From: Propionibacterium sp.
Lineage (GTDB): Bacteria > Actinomycetota > Actinomycetes > Propionibacteriales > Propionibacteriaceae
Direction of reading: 5' to 3'
Assembly: GCA_022837595.1 (NCBI GenBank)
Contig: JALHFX010000120.1
Coordinates: 1 to 6,562 of the forward strand
Length of the DNA: 6,562 nucleotides
Shown here: in pieces, positions 1-5,256 of the stretch
Position numbering within the stretch: position 1 is the stretch's first letter
Layout: the number at the start of each line of letters is the position of its first letter
The notes under the pieces: model-generated
The model's database searches: none
The model's input: the letters and a program-made list of their open reading frames with translations, nothing else
What the model was told of the DNA's origin: nothing
Program-made: the position numbers and the translations under genes

Positions 1-1065
1 CGGCGCGTTGAACGCTGCAGACCAGGCGTCCGCGCGGCGCTGTGCTTTCTCAATATCGCTGGCGAACCACTCCCAGTCAGTACGGTAGTGGTGCCCGAGC
101 AGCGCGAGTCGGATCACCGCGGCGGGCACACCCTGAGCTCGTAGCCGGGAGACCAACTCGAGATTCCCGAGCGACTTGCTCATCTTGTGTCCGTCCAAGG
201 CGACCATGCCGACATGCACATAGGCATCTGCGAAGCGTTGTCCTGTGAGGCCTCGTCCGACGGCCGCACACATCTCGTGGTGGGGGAACGCCAGATCGCG
301 ACCACCACCCTGCACCGAGAAAGTGGGGCCGAGATAGCGCTGCGCTATCGCCGTGCATTCGATGTGCCAACCCGGGCGACCTCGGCCTAACGATGATGCC
401 CAAGCAGGCTCGCCCTCGCGTTCCAGCCGCCAGACTAATGAATCCAGAGCGTCTGCCTTACCCGGCCGCTCCGGATCACCACCTTTTTCAGCGAACTCGA
501 TAAGCTGCTCAGCCCTGGTCAGGTGGGAGATGTCACCGAAACCCTCGACTACATCGCTGCGGAAATAGCAATCCGGATACTGTTCGTCCGCCACCCGATA
601 GGCGAGCTGCTTGGCGTCCAGTTCCTCGACTGCGCGGGTGACCAGATCCAGTGCTTCGGTGGCGGCGACGTAGTGGTCGGGCGGCAGTATTCGCAATGCC
701 TGCATGTCGGTACGAAAGAGCTCCACCTGCGAGGCAGCGAGCTCTTGCCAGTCTTGACCTGTCTTCTTGGCACGCTCAAGTAATGGATCGTCGACGTCGG
801 TGACGTTTTGTACGTAGAGGACGTCCAGCCCCAGATCGCGCCAAACACGCTGCAGCAGATCGAATGTCAAATAGGTGAAAGCATGCCCCAGGTGGGTCGC
901 GTCGTAGGGTGTGATGCCACAGACGTAAAGCCCAGCAGTACCGGATTGCGGTCCGACAGCCGTCAAAGAACGAGATTCGGTATCCCAGACCCGTACCCGA
1001 TCATCGATCTTGGGATTGGTGTTCCGGGGCAGATGCGGAACGGGGACGGCAGACCAGGAATGCAT
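1..1065 (-). CDS. mshC: Cysteine:GlcN-Ins ligase MshC, 3' end cut by window edge
   Basis: MshC joins cysteine to 1-D-myo-inosityl 2-amino-2-deoxy-alpha-D-glucopyranoside using ATP, the third step of cytoplasmic mycothiol synthesis. The minus strand reads without a stop from the ATG at 1065 to base 1, giving 355 codons. The family is usually a little over 400 residues, so only the C-terminal tail is missing. Visible landmarks are YVCGITPYDATHLGHA (residues 47-62, with zinc-site Cys49 and the HLGH form of the class I HIGH motif), NVTDVDDPLLERA, GWHIECTAIA (Cys237), FPHHE (His262-His263) and KMSKS (294-298). The MshC-type N terminus before YVCGIT and the NVTDVDDPLLERA form favour MshC over its paralogue CysS. 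The codon two after FPHHE is Cys266, one more thiol close to the zinc-site histidine. The gene lies 43 bp behind DUF3090 and has a leaderless-type start. Identification is secure. Confidence 0.95.
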   Translation of the reverse strand, partial: MHSWSAVPVPHLPRNTNPKIDDRVRVWDTESRSLTAVGPQSGTAGLYVCGITPYDATHLGHAFTYLTFDLLQRVWRDLGLDVLYVQNVTDVDDPLLERAKKTGQDWQELAASQVELFRTDMQALRILPPDHYVAATEALDLVTRAVEELDAKQLAYRVADEQYPDCYFRSDVVEGFGDISHLTRAEQLIEFAEKGGDPERPGKADALDSLVWRLEREGEPAWASSLGRGRPGWHIECTAIAQRYLGPTFSVQGGGRDLAFPHHEMCAAVGRGLTGQRFADAYVHVGMVALDGHKMSKSLGNLELVSRLRAQGVPAAVIRLALLGHHYRTDWEWFASDIEKAQRRADAWSAAFNAP

Positions 1066-1078
1066 GGCACCAAATCTA
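1066..1078 (-). promoter_or_regulatory. Leaderless-type -10 hexamer before mshC
   Basis: Reading the minus strand, TAGATT (1078-1073) is followed by seven bases (TGGTGCC) and then the mshC ATG at 1065. No Shine-Dalgarno sequence is visible. A TANNNT hexamer 6-7 nt before an initiator ATG is the arrangement of leaderless promoters in mycobacteria and other actinobacteria. It would give mshC its own transcript in addition to readthrough from DUF3090. No convincing -35 element is seen. Confidence 0.4.
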
Positions 1079-1108
1079 GCTGGGGTCACTAATCCGGCCA
1101 GACGTCGG

Positions 1109-1678
1109 CTACTCAGTGAAATCAATCAGCGGTTTGCGGTAGCCATTGGATCGGGGACAGAAGTGACCGGTTGGCCAGATCGGTTGTCCACAGAAGGGGC
1201 AACTCGGGTTGTGCGTGCCGAGCAACCGACCCGTGCGAGCTATGAAGTCACGGGCCTGGTCAAGAGTGATCACGACCTGAAGCACTTTGTCGTCATCACC
1301 GAGGGTGTCGGGCTCGGTCATCTTGCGGTAAACACCGGGCGCGAAGAGTTCGATCTTCAAGGACGCAGTCTCCGGCAGCCACGTGATGATCATCGTGCCA
1401 GCGCGGAAGTCCTCGTCCAATGGCACATCAAGAGGTTCGACATCAAGTGGGCGTGGACGACCGGTCTCAGCTTCGGAGAAAATCCTGTCCATCTGCTCCA
1501 ACTCGGCTAGCACGCGGCTGATGTGCTCGGCCAGCACTCGAATCTGCTGGCGCTCGCAAACCACATTGGTCATCCGCGATCCCTGCCGAGTCTGCACGAA
1601 GAAGACTCGGCCTTCCGGGGCGCCAACAGCCCCACTGACGAACCTGTCAGGGAAGGCGTACCGATGGATGAGCTCCAT
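1109..1678 (-). CDS. DUF3090 family protein with C-terminal zinc ribbon
   Basis: This 189-residue protein belongs to the DUF3090 family, which in actinobacteria is commonly encoded near mshC; its biochemical role is unknown. The N-terminal part carries the family-like stretch FPDRFVSGAVGAPEGRVFFVQTR (residues 9-31, broken here as FPDRFVSGAVG and GRVFFVQTR) and a helix with many charged residues around 42-70. The C terminus has a compact zinc ribbon: CPFC at 160-163 and GHFCPRSNGY at 171-180, with Cys160, Cys163, His172 and Cys174 as likely ligands. The final NGYRK is typical. No signal peptide or membrane segment is seen, so it should be cytosolic. The gene precedes mshC by 43 bp on the same strand. 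The histidine phosphatase and SCO1664-like kinase-fold genes that often accompany DUF3090 and mshC elsewhere are absent here. The ATG at 1678 is chosen because the family N terminus begins there. Confidence 0.9.
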   Translation of the reverse strand: MELIHRYAFPDRFVSGAVGAPEGRVFFVQTRQGSRMTNVVCERQQIRVLAEHISRVLAELEQMDRIFSEAETGRPRPLDVEPLDVPLDEDFRAGTMIITWLPETASLKIELFAPGVYRKMTEPDTLGDDDKVLQVVITLDQARDFIARTGRLLGTHNPSCPFCGQPIWPTGHFCPRSNGYRKPLIDFTE

Positions 1679-1691
1679 GTGATTTAGGGTA
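1679..1691 (-). promoter_or_regulatory. Leaderless-type -10 hexamer before the DUF3090 gene
   Basis: On the minus strand TACCCT (1691-1686) is followed by exactly seven bases (AAATCAC) and the ATG at 1678. There is no purine-rich Shine-Dalgarno sequence upstream. The spacing places the expected transcription start on the A of the ATG, so a leaderless mRNA is predicted. No good TTGACA-like -35 is present at 16-18 bp. The same arrangement precedes mshC. Confidence 0.45.
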
Positions 1692-1854
1692 AGCGTCTTA
1701 GTCGAGCTCCGCTGAGATTGCGAGCAGTGGGCCGCTGAACTCTTGCTGAGTTATTGCGATCGCAGCGTCGTCGGTGGGCACTGCGCGCCAAGATAAGACG
1801 GTCACGGCTAGGCTTGCGTGCGGGATTGACCCGGCCCCGGGCTGTCCAGCTGTC

Positions 1855-1860
1855 GGAAGG
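1855..1860 (+). promoter_or_regulatory. Shine-Dalgarno site fixing the uppP start
   Basis: GGAAGG lies 7 bases before the ATG at 1868. It supports that codon over the in-frame ATG at 1754, which would add 38 arginine-rich residues that do not belong to UppP. A TAGGCT hexamer at 1809-1814 could be the -10 of the uppP promoter, but no matching -35 is visible, so the promoter is only tentative. Confidence 0.7.
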
Positions 1861-1867
1861 ATCGTCT

Positions 1868-2758
1868 ATGGGTTGGCTAGAAGCCATTGTGTTGGGAATC
1901 GTCCAGGGACTCACCGAGTTCCTGCCGGTGAGTTCCAGCGCTCACCAATTGGTTGTCGGCCAGCTCTTTTTCGCCGGACACGATCCCGGTTCCGCGTTCA
2001 CCGCCGTGACCCAGTTGGGCACCGAGACTGCGGTACTCATCTACTTCGGGCGCGACATCATCCGCATCATCAAACAATGGGGGCTCTCATTGATGAAGAA
2101 GGTGCCGCGCAGCGATCCGGACGCTCGGATGGGCTGGTTCGTGATTCTCGGTTCGGTACCGATCGTGGTCCTCGGCTTGCTCTTCCAAGATGCCATCGAC
2201 ACCAGCTTGCGCAACCTCTGGATCACCGTCGCGATGCTCGGGGGCGTCGGCCTGGTGCTGGGTTGGGCCGACCGAGTGGCCAGCAAGCATGAGCCAGTGG
2301 CCGCGACTGCACGTCGTCAGCTGGGCCCTAAGGAGCTCAAGGATCTTGGGCTCAAAGACGCGATTATCTTCGGTCTTGCCCAGGCCTGTGCACTGATTCC
2401 GGGTGTGTCACGCTCGGGCGGCACAATCTCCGCGGGCCTGTTCCTGGGTTATTCACGGCCTGCAGCTACCCGCTACGCCTTCTTGTTGGCGATTCCGGCG
2501 GTCTTCGGCTCGGGTATCTACAAACTGAAAGACATCGGCGACGACGCCTGCGTGGCCTGGGGCCCGACGATCCTCGCAACCCTGATCGCGGGCCTGGTCG
2601 GTTATGCGGTGATCGCGTGGCTGCTGCGCTACATCACCACGCATTCGTTCACGCCGTTCGTCATTTACCGTGTGGCGCTTGCGATTGTGCTTGCTGTGCT
2701 GTTGCTCACCGGCTACCTCGATCCACAGGCTCCGACCGTCAGTGGCTGCGTAAGCTGA
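1868..2758 (+). CDS. uppP: Undecaprenyl-diphosphate phosphatase UppP (BacA)
   Basis: UppP dephosphorylates undecaprenyl pyrophosphate to the monophosphate at the membrane, recycling the lipid carrier for peptidoglycan and other wall polymers; overproduction is known to give bacitracin resistance. The product is 296 residues with several hydrophobic membrane segments. Two family signatures are intact: Q13-x3-E17 within the QGLTEFLPVSSSAH stretch (residues 13-26, ending in the catalytic-type His26) and PGVSRSGGT (178-186, with Arg182). Later hydrophobic segments lie around 205-220, 235-255 and 268-282. The ATG at 1868 is preferred because it begins the family N terminus MGWLEA and has a Shine-Dalgarno site; a longer form from 1754 would add an unlikely basic extension. 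The gene is divergent from DUF3090 and mshC and is followed after 4 bp by an aldo/keto reductase, suggesting co-transcription. Identification is secure. Confidence 0.96.
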   Translation: MGWLEAIVLGIVQGLTEFLPVSSSAHQLVVGQLFFAGHDPGSAFTAVTQLGTETAVLIYFGRDIIRIIKQWGLSLMKKVPRSDPDARMGWFVILGSVPIVVLGLLFQDAIDTSLRNLWITVAMLGGVGLVLGWADRVASKHEPVAATARRQLGPKELKDLGLKDAIIFGLAQACALIPGVSRSGGTISAGLFLGYSRPAATRYAFLLAIPAVFGSGIYKLKDIGDDACVAWGPTILATLIAGLVGYAVIAWLLRYITTHSFTPFVIYRVALAIVLAVLLLTGYLDPQAPTVSGCVS

Positions 2759-2762
2759 CGCC

Positions 2763-3722
2763 ATGCGACGACGAGCAGTAGGCACCAGCGGACTGAGCGT
2801 CGGACGGCTCGGACTCGGCACCATGACCTGGGGTGGTGATGTCGCTTCCGATACCGCGCGAGCGCTGCTAAGAACCTTCGTCGAGGCGGGCGGCGACCTG
2901 ATAGACACAGCCCCCGCCTACGGTGGTGGCCGCGCCGAGGAATTGATCGGTCGCTTCATGCGCAGCGACCACCGTCGCGACGACCTGGTGATCGCCACGA
3001 AAGCCGGCTTCGGAACGCACGGTGGCTCGCAGGTGGTGGATACCTCGAAAGGTGCCCTCCTAGATGATCTGGCTGACTCGCTGCGCCGACTACGGACCGA
3101 CCATGTCGATTTGTGGCAGGTTCACGCGTGGGGAGATGCGCCCCTCGACGAGACCCTCGCAGCTTTGGACCAGGCCGTGAGTGCAGGCATGGCACGCTAT
3201 GTGGGCGTTTGCAACTACATCGGTTGGCAACTCGGCACCGCCGCAGCTTGGCAGCGCGCCATGCCCGGACGAGCTCGCCTGGTGAGCGGGCAGATCGAGT
3301 ATTCACTGCTGGCACGACGCGCCGAGGTCGAGGTACTGCCGGCGCTGCAGCACCACGGCATGGGACTGTTTCCCTGGTCGCCACTGGGGCGCGGGGTGTT
3401 GACCGGGAAATATCGAGGCGGCATACCCCGCGATTCTCGCGGTGGGCGCGATCACCTGGCCTGGTTCATTGAGCCCTATCTCGATACACGTTCCACAGCG
3501 GTGGTGGACGCGGTCGCTCGTGCTGCTGACGGGCTGCGGATGACGACGGCCCAGGTGGCTTTGCTCTGGGTTCGCGATGCACCCGGAGTGACAGCTCCGC
3601 TCCTGGGCGCGCGAACGGTGCAGCAGTTATCGTCCCTGCTCTCGGTGGACGATCAAGAGTTGCCGGCCCCGATCATCGCCGCGTTGGACGATGTCACCGG
3701 CGGGCCGCATCTAGGCCGCTAG
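2763..3722 (+). CDS. Aldo/keto reductase, NADPH-dependent type
   Basis: This 319-residue protein is a member of the aldo/keto reductase superfamily, (alpha/beta)8-barrel enzymes that reduce carbonyl compounds with NADPH. The catalytic tetrad is complete: Asp48 and Tyr53 in DTAPAYGGG, Lys80 in IATKAGFG, and His121 in WQVHAWG. Other landmarks are the N-terminal GLSVGRLGLGTMTWG (10-24), QIEYSLLAR, PWSPLGRGVLTGKYR and the cofactor-side LLGARTVQQL near the C terminus. The usual GVSN motif reads GVCN here. The substrate cannot be read from the sequence. The ATG lies 4 bp after the uppP stop codon and no clear Shine-Dalgarno site precedes it, so translation is probably coupled to uppP. A hairpin about 10 bp after the stop probably ends the operon. 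The family assignment is firm; a metabolic link to undecaprenyl phosphate is unproven. Confidence 0.93.
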   Translation: MRRRAVGTSGLSVGRLGLGTMTWGGDVASDTARALLRTFVEAGGDLIDTAPAYGGGRAEELIGRFMRSDHRRDDLVIATKAGFGTHGGSQVVDTSKGALLDDLADSLRRLRTDHVDLWQVHAWGDAPLDETLAALDQAVSAGMARYVGVCNYIGWQLGTAAAWQRAMPGRARLVSGQIEYSLLARRAEVEVLPALQHHGMGLFPWSPLGRGVLTGKYRGGIPRDSRGGRDHLAWFIEPYLDTRSTAVVDAVARAADGLRMTTAQVALLWVRDAPGVTAPLLGARTVQQLSSLLSVDDQELPAPIIAALDDVTGGPHLGR

Positions 3723-3731
3723 TCCGACAGA

Positions 3732-3759
3732 CCGCCACCCAGGGGCGCTGGGCTGGCGG
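3732..3759 (+). terminator. GC-rich hairpin after the uppP-reductase operon
   Basis: CCGCCA (3732-3737) pairs with TGGCGG (3754-3759), and CCCA (3738-3741) with TGGG (3749-3752). There is one bulged C and a 7-base loop. It begins 10 bases after the reductase stop codon and lies between convergent genes. No T-run follows, which is common for actinobacterial terminators; it may serve either strand. Confidence 0.5.
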
Positions 3760-3825
3760 CGAGCCCGGGACAGATTGTCGCTAACAGGATCAGTGCTGTG
3801 TTCGCGATAGCGATGCTCGTTTGAT

Positions 3826-4077
3826 TCACAGAAGGTACGTGGGCCTGGCCCTGATGATTTTGCGCCGCAGCCAAGCTTGACAACGACCATCGCGGTAACG
3901 CCGTAACCGCATCAACTCCCAGTCTCCGAGCTCGGCCTGTTCAGTCAGCAAACGTTGTACCTGGCGGTTCGAAATCCACCGAGGAAGGCTGATCTGACCA
4001 ATCTCGAACTCGGCTCCCGAGACAAGTTCTTTCCTCAACGACCACGACGTGATGTATGTGGTAGCCGGCTCAGCCAT
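3826..4077 (-). CDS. DUF5703 family protein
   Basis: The product is a small basic protein of 83 residues with no signal peptide. It matches what I know of DUF5703, a short actinobacterial family of unknown function. The conserved core is ISNRQVQRLLTEQAELGDWE (residues 35-54), followed by LMRLRRYRDGR and RRKIIRARP; relatives typically read LLTEHAEYGHWELDRLRLYPDG in this part. The ATG at 4077 is preferred to the upstream in-frame ATG at 4161 because a GGAGGT site lies directly before it and the extra 28 residues look non-coding. In related genomes as I remember them, DUF5703 genes often sit next to aldo/keto reductase, uppP or M20-peptidase genes, which fits this convergent position beside the reductase. 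No catalytic residues can be pointed out and no function is proposed. Confidence 0.8.
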   Translation of the reverse strand: MAEPATTYITSWSLRKELVSGAEFEIGQISLPRWISNRQVQRLLTEQAELGDWELMRLRRYRDGRCQAWLRRKIIRARPTYLL

Positions 4078-4080
4078 CAC

Positions 4081-4086
4081 ACCTCC
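4081..4086 (-). promoter_or_regulatory. Shine-Dalgarno site fixing the DUF5703 start
   Basis: On the minus strand GGAGGT ends 3 bases before the ATG at 4077. It is a near-perfect anti-16S match, although the spacing is short. It argues against the upstream ATG at 4161. Confidence 0.6.
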
Positions 4087-4224
4087 CGGGACTAGAACCG
4101 CGTTTGACTCTCTATCGTGCCACCCACAGCTGCGGGCCCTGCGGGCATCGGCGGTCAACATGCCGGTATGAGAGCTGCAACGACCCGAAAGACTCGTTCA
4201 AAACCCCAGATGCTGAGGCGCAGC

Positions 4225-4239
4225 GGCCACGCCCTGGCC
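4225..4239 (-). terminator. Short perfect hairpin downstream of the DUF2853 gene
   Basis: On the minus strand GGCCA, a five-base loop GGGCG, and TGGCC form a perfect 5-bp stem about 70 bases after the DUF2853 stop. There is no T-run. It is the only clear stem-loop in the 230-bp gap 4078-4307, in which I see no gene. It could be a weak terminator or chance in GC-rich DNA. Confidence 0.25.
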
Positions 4240-4307
4240 TTCATGCGTTGACACGACGCTTCAGCCGATGCTGCGCCGGAGAACGGATCAATCCCGAAGA
4301 AAGACGA

Positions 4308-4616
4308 TCAGAGGCTTCCAAGCTTCCCGAAGTGTTCCGCGAGCAGATAGTAGACGGTGATCCGGCTCTTGCGGCTCACGCCCTTCATCTTCTCGCCTAC
4401 TGCTGAGATCCCGCCCTCAAGGTCATCGTCGGCAGAGAGCCCTAGCCGCTTGATGAGGAAATTCTCCCTCACACGCTCAAGCTCATCCGGGTCCGTGAAC
4501 GCCACCACGGCCGAATCGGGCTGGCTCATCACAAGCCGATATCTGCTGGCGAGCGCCTTCACCGCAGCCTCGTCAACGTTCGAGGTGTACTTTGCAATGT
4601 CTGCCGCGTAGTCCAT
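4308..4616 (-). CDS. DUF2853 family protein
   Basis: This is a 102-residue soluble protein that I recognise as DUF2853, a small family of unknown function. Landmarks are the N-terminal DIAKYTSNVDEAAVKALASRYR (shown here as DIAKYTSNVDEAAVKAL, residues 6-22), TDPDELERVRENFLIKRLGL (41-60), and the C-terminal SRITVYYLLAEHFGKL (84-99), close to the family form NRVTVYYLLAERFGKL. The length equals that of typical members, so the gene appears complete. No signal peptide, membrane segment or metal motif is present, and the protein should be mostly helical. Its ATG has a good AAGGGG Shine-Dalgarno site six bases upstream. It stands alone on the minus strand between non-coding stretches, so it is probably monocistronic. 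I associate the family mainly with proteobacteria, so its presence here is of some interest. Confidence 0.85.
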   Translation of the reverse strand: MDYAADIAKYTSNVDEAAVKALASRYRLVMSQPDSAVVAFTDPDELERVRENFLIKRLGLSADDDLEGGISAVGEKMKGVSRKSRITVYYLLAEHFGKLGSL

Positions 4617-4622
4617 GGGACA

Positions 4623-4629
4623 CCCCTTT
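4623..4629 (-). promoter_or_regulatory. Shine-Dalgarno site of the DUF2853 gene
   Basis: On the minus strand AAAGGGG ends six bases before the ATG at 4616. It confirms that start, which is also where the family alignment begins. Confidence 0.65.
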
Positions 4630-4691
4630 CATAGCAACGGGGCACGGTGCTCCAACCCGCAGCTCCCCGAATTGTTCTTATCATCGCGCAG

Positions 4692-4718
4692 GTGTGACAG
4701 CCGCGCTGGGAATCACAC
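4692..4718. repeat. Inverted repeat GTGTGA/TCACAC with nested stem
   Basis: GTGTGA (4692-4697) is complementary to TCACAC (4713-4718). Directly inside, CAGC (4698-4701) pairs with GCTG (4705-4708) around a CGC loop, leaving a GGAA bulge. It lies about 75-100 bases upstream of the DUF2853 start, so it could be an operator or a structured leader element. The arms resemble CRP-type half sites, but the 15-base spacing does not fit a CRP site. Confidence 0.35.
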
Positions 4719-4773
4719 GATGGTGATCAGCAACGCACCGAATTGTTGCAGTATTCATGCCTTGACTAGAGGC

Positions 4774-4826
4774 GTCGGCGCCTAGGAAGTGTACCTGATC
4801 ACCAGCGACGTGACGTGGGCGCCGAC
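4774..4826. repeat. 9-bp perfect inverted repeat, arms 35 bases apart
   Basis: GTCGGCGCC at 4774-4782 and GGCGCCGAC at 4818-4826 are exact reverse complements. A further T-G and A-T pair can extend the stem inward. The enclosed bases contain a small TCAC/GTGA stem (4799-4802 with 4810-4813). No transposase or target duplication is visible nearby. Its function is unknown. Confidence 0.4.
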
Positions 4827-4958
4827 ATGGAAATGTTCGGCTTCGAGCTCCGCGATCTGTCTTTATTAGCCTCCGCCGAACAGTGCCATCGCTATGCCTT
4901 CGCGATTTGCGGCCGTCCGAGGTCTAACTGCGCGGTTCTGATTGCATTCGGGAGGTCT

Positions 4959-5013
4959 CAGAGAGAAGAAGAAATCCGTCCCGACTAAGCAATTCAGCTA
5001 GTCAGAACGGATT
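4959..5013 (-). terminator. Rho-independent terminator after the tRNA-like gene
   Basis: On the minus strand AATCCGT (5013-5007) pairs with ACGGATT (4979-4973). An inner GACTAGC/GCTTAGTC stem with one bulge encloses a six-base loop, and the stem is followed by TTTCTTCTTCTCTC. It starts 15 bases after the encoded CCA, so it belongs to the tRNA-like gene. A competing hairpin GAACGG/CCGTTC (5005-5010 with 5019-5024) shares part of the same sequence. Confidence 0.7.
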
Positions 5014-5028
5014 CGCGACCGTTCGGTC

Positions 5029-5102
5029 TGGTGTCCGAGAGAGGACTTGAACCTCCACGCCCTAAAACGGGCTAGCGCGTCTACCAATTCCGCCACCCGG
5101 AC
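5029..5102 (-). tRNA. tRNA-Leu-like gene lacking an anticodon arm (probable pseudo-tRNA)
   Basis: The 74-base minus-strand sequence starts GTCCGGG and ends CTCGGAC-A-CCA, giving a 7-bp acceptor stem with one G-U pair, A73 and an encoded CCA. The D region GGCGGAATTGGTAGACGCG is typical of bacterial tRNA-Leu, with a 3-bp D stem. The T arm GGAGG-TTCAAGT-CCTCT is intact. Between D and T arms only 20 bases remain. They contain GCCC-GTTTTA-GGGC followed by GT, which matches the long variable arm of tRNA-Leu in position and sequence, preceded by a leftover CTA of the usual CTAGC 5' anticodon half-stem. No 5-bp stem with a 7-base anticodon loop can be drawn, so no anticodon is assigned. A deletion of roughly 14 bases in a former tRNA-Leu explains it. 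It is probably inactive, although its terminator remains. Confidence 0.8.
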
Positions 5103-5212
5103 GAGTGTCGTCGCTCAATTTTCGAGCGCCAGAAAACCATAGCATCAAATGCCTCTGGACAGCGAACCGGAGCTTCGTCGGTGACACTGAGATTTCCACA
5201 ACATGGCAATCT

Positions 5213-5242
5213 AGACCCGGATGGTGTGTTGACCACCCGTCT
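5213..5242 (-). terminator. Hairpin after the secreted-protein gene
   Basis: On the minus strand AGACGGGTGGT (5242-5232) pairs with ACCATCC plus GTCT (5225-5213), around a CAACAC loop. There is one G-U pair and a two-base GG bulge. It starts 14 bases after the stop codon at 5257. No T-run follows. The pairing is better in minus-strand RNA than in plus-strand RNA, which supports its assignment to this gene. Confidence 0.45.
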
Positions 5243-5256
5243 CTGCCCTCCCCTGC

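Larger units (their letters stand above)
4617..5028. other. Non-coding stretch with inverted and direct repeats
   Basis: No gene with family resemblance is seen between the DUF2853 start and the tRNA-like gene. The stretch holds a 10-bp direct repeat CCGAATTGTT (4667-4676 and 4738-4747). It also holds a GTGTGA/TCACAC inverted repeat enclosing a CAGC/GCTG stem (4692-4718), a 9-bp inverted repeat GTCGGCGCC/GGCGCCGAC (4774-4782 and 4818-4826), and the tRNA terminator hairpin (4973-5013). The DUF2853 promoter must lie here, but no convincing -35/-10 pair is visible. A 53-codon open frame at 4827-4988 on the plus strand lacks a ribosome binding site and is not called. Confidence 0.6.

Noticed and set aside
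1010..1510. 166-codon plus-strand open frame across mshC and DUF3090
   Set aside because: It is antisense to two clearly identified genes and has no recognisable domain; it is a GC-rich shadow frame.
1754..1867. N-terminal extension of uppP by 38 residues
   Set aside because: The added residues are arginine-rich and unlike UppP; a Shine-Dalgarno site and the family N terminus support 1868.
4078..4161. Longer DUF5703 form starting at 4161
   Set aside because: GGAGGT lies directly before the ATG at 4077, and the extra 28 residues show no family resemblance.
4692..4718. CRP-type operator (TGTGA half sites)
   Set aside because: The half sites are 17 bases apart instead of 6, so it is described only as an inverted repeat.
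4827..4988. 53-codon plus-strand open frame beginning MEMFGFELRDL
   Set aside because: It has no ribosome binding site, starts at the arm of an inverted repeat, ends inside the tRNA terminator hairpin, and resembles no family I know.
5029..5102. Reading the GTTTTA loop as a TTT (Lys) anticodon
   Set aside because: The loop has six bases on a 4-bp stem, and the D-arm and variable-arm features are of tRNA-Leu type, so the hairpin is better explained as the variable arm.
5112..5128. CGCTC/GAGCG hairpin just upstream of the tRNA-like gene
   Set aside because: The stem is only 5 bp with a 7-base loop and there is no other support; it is probably part of the tRNA leader or chance.
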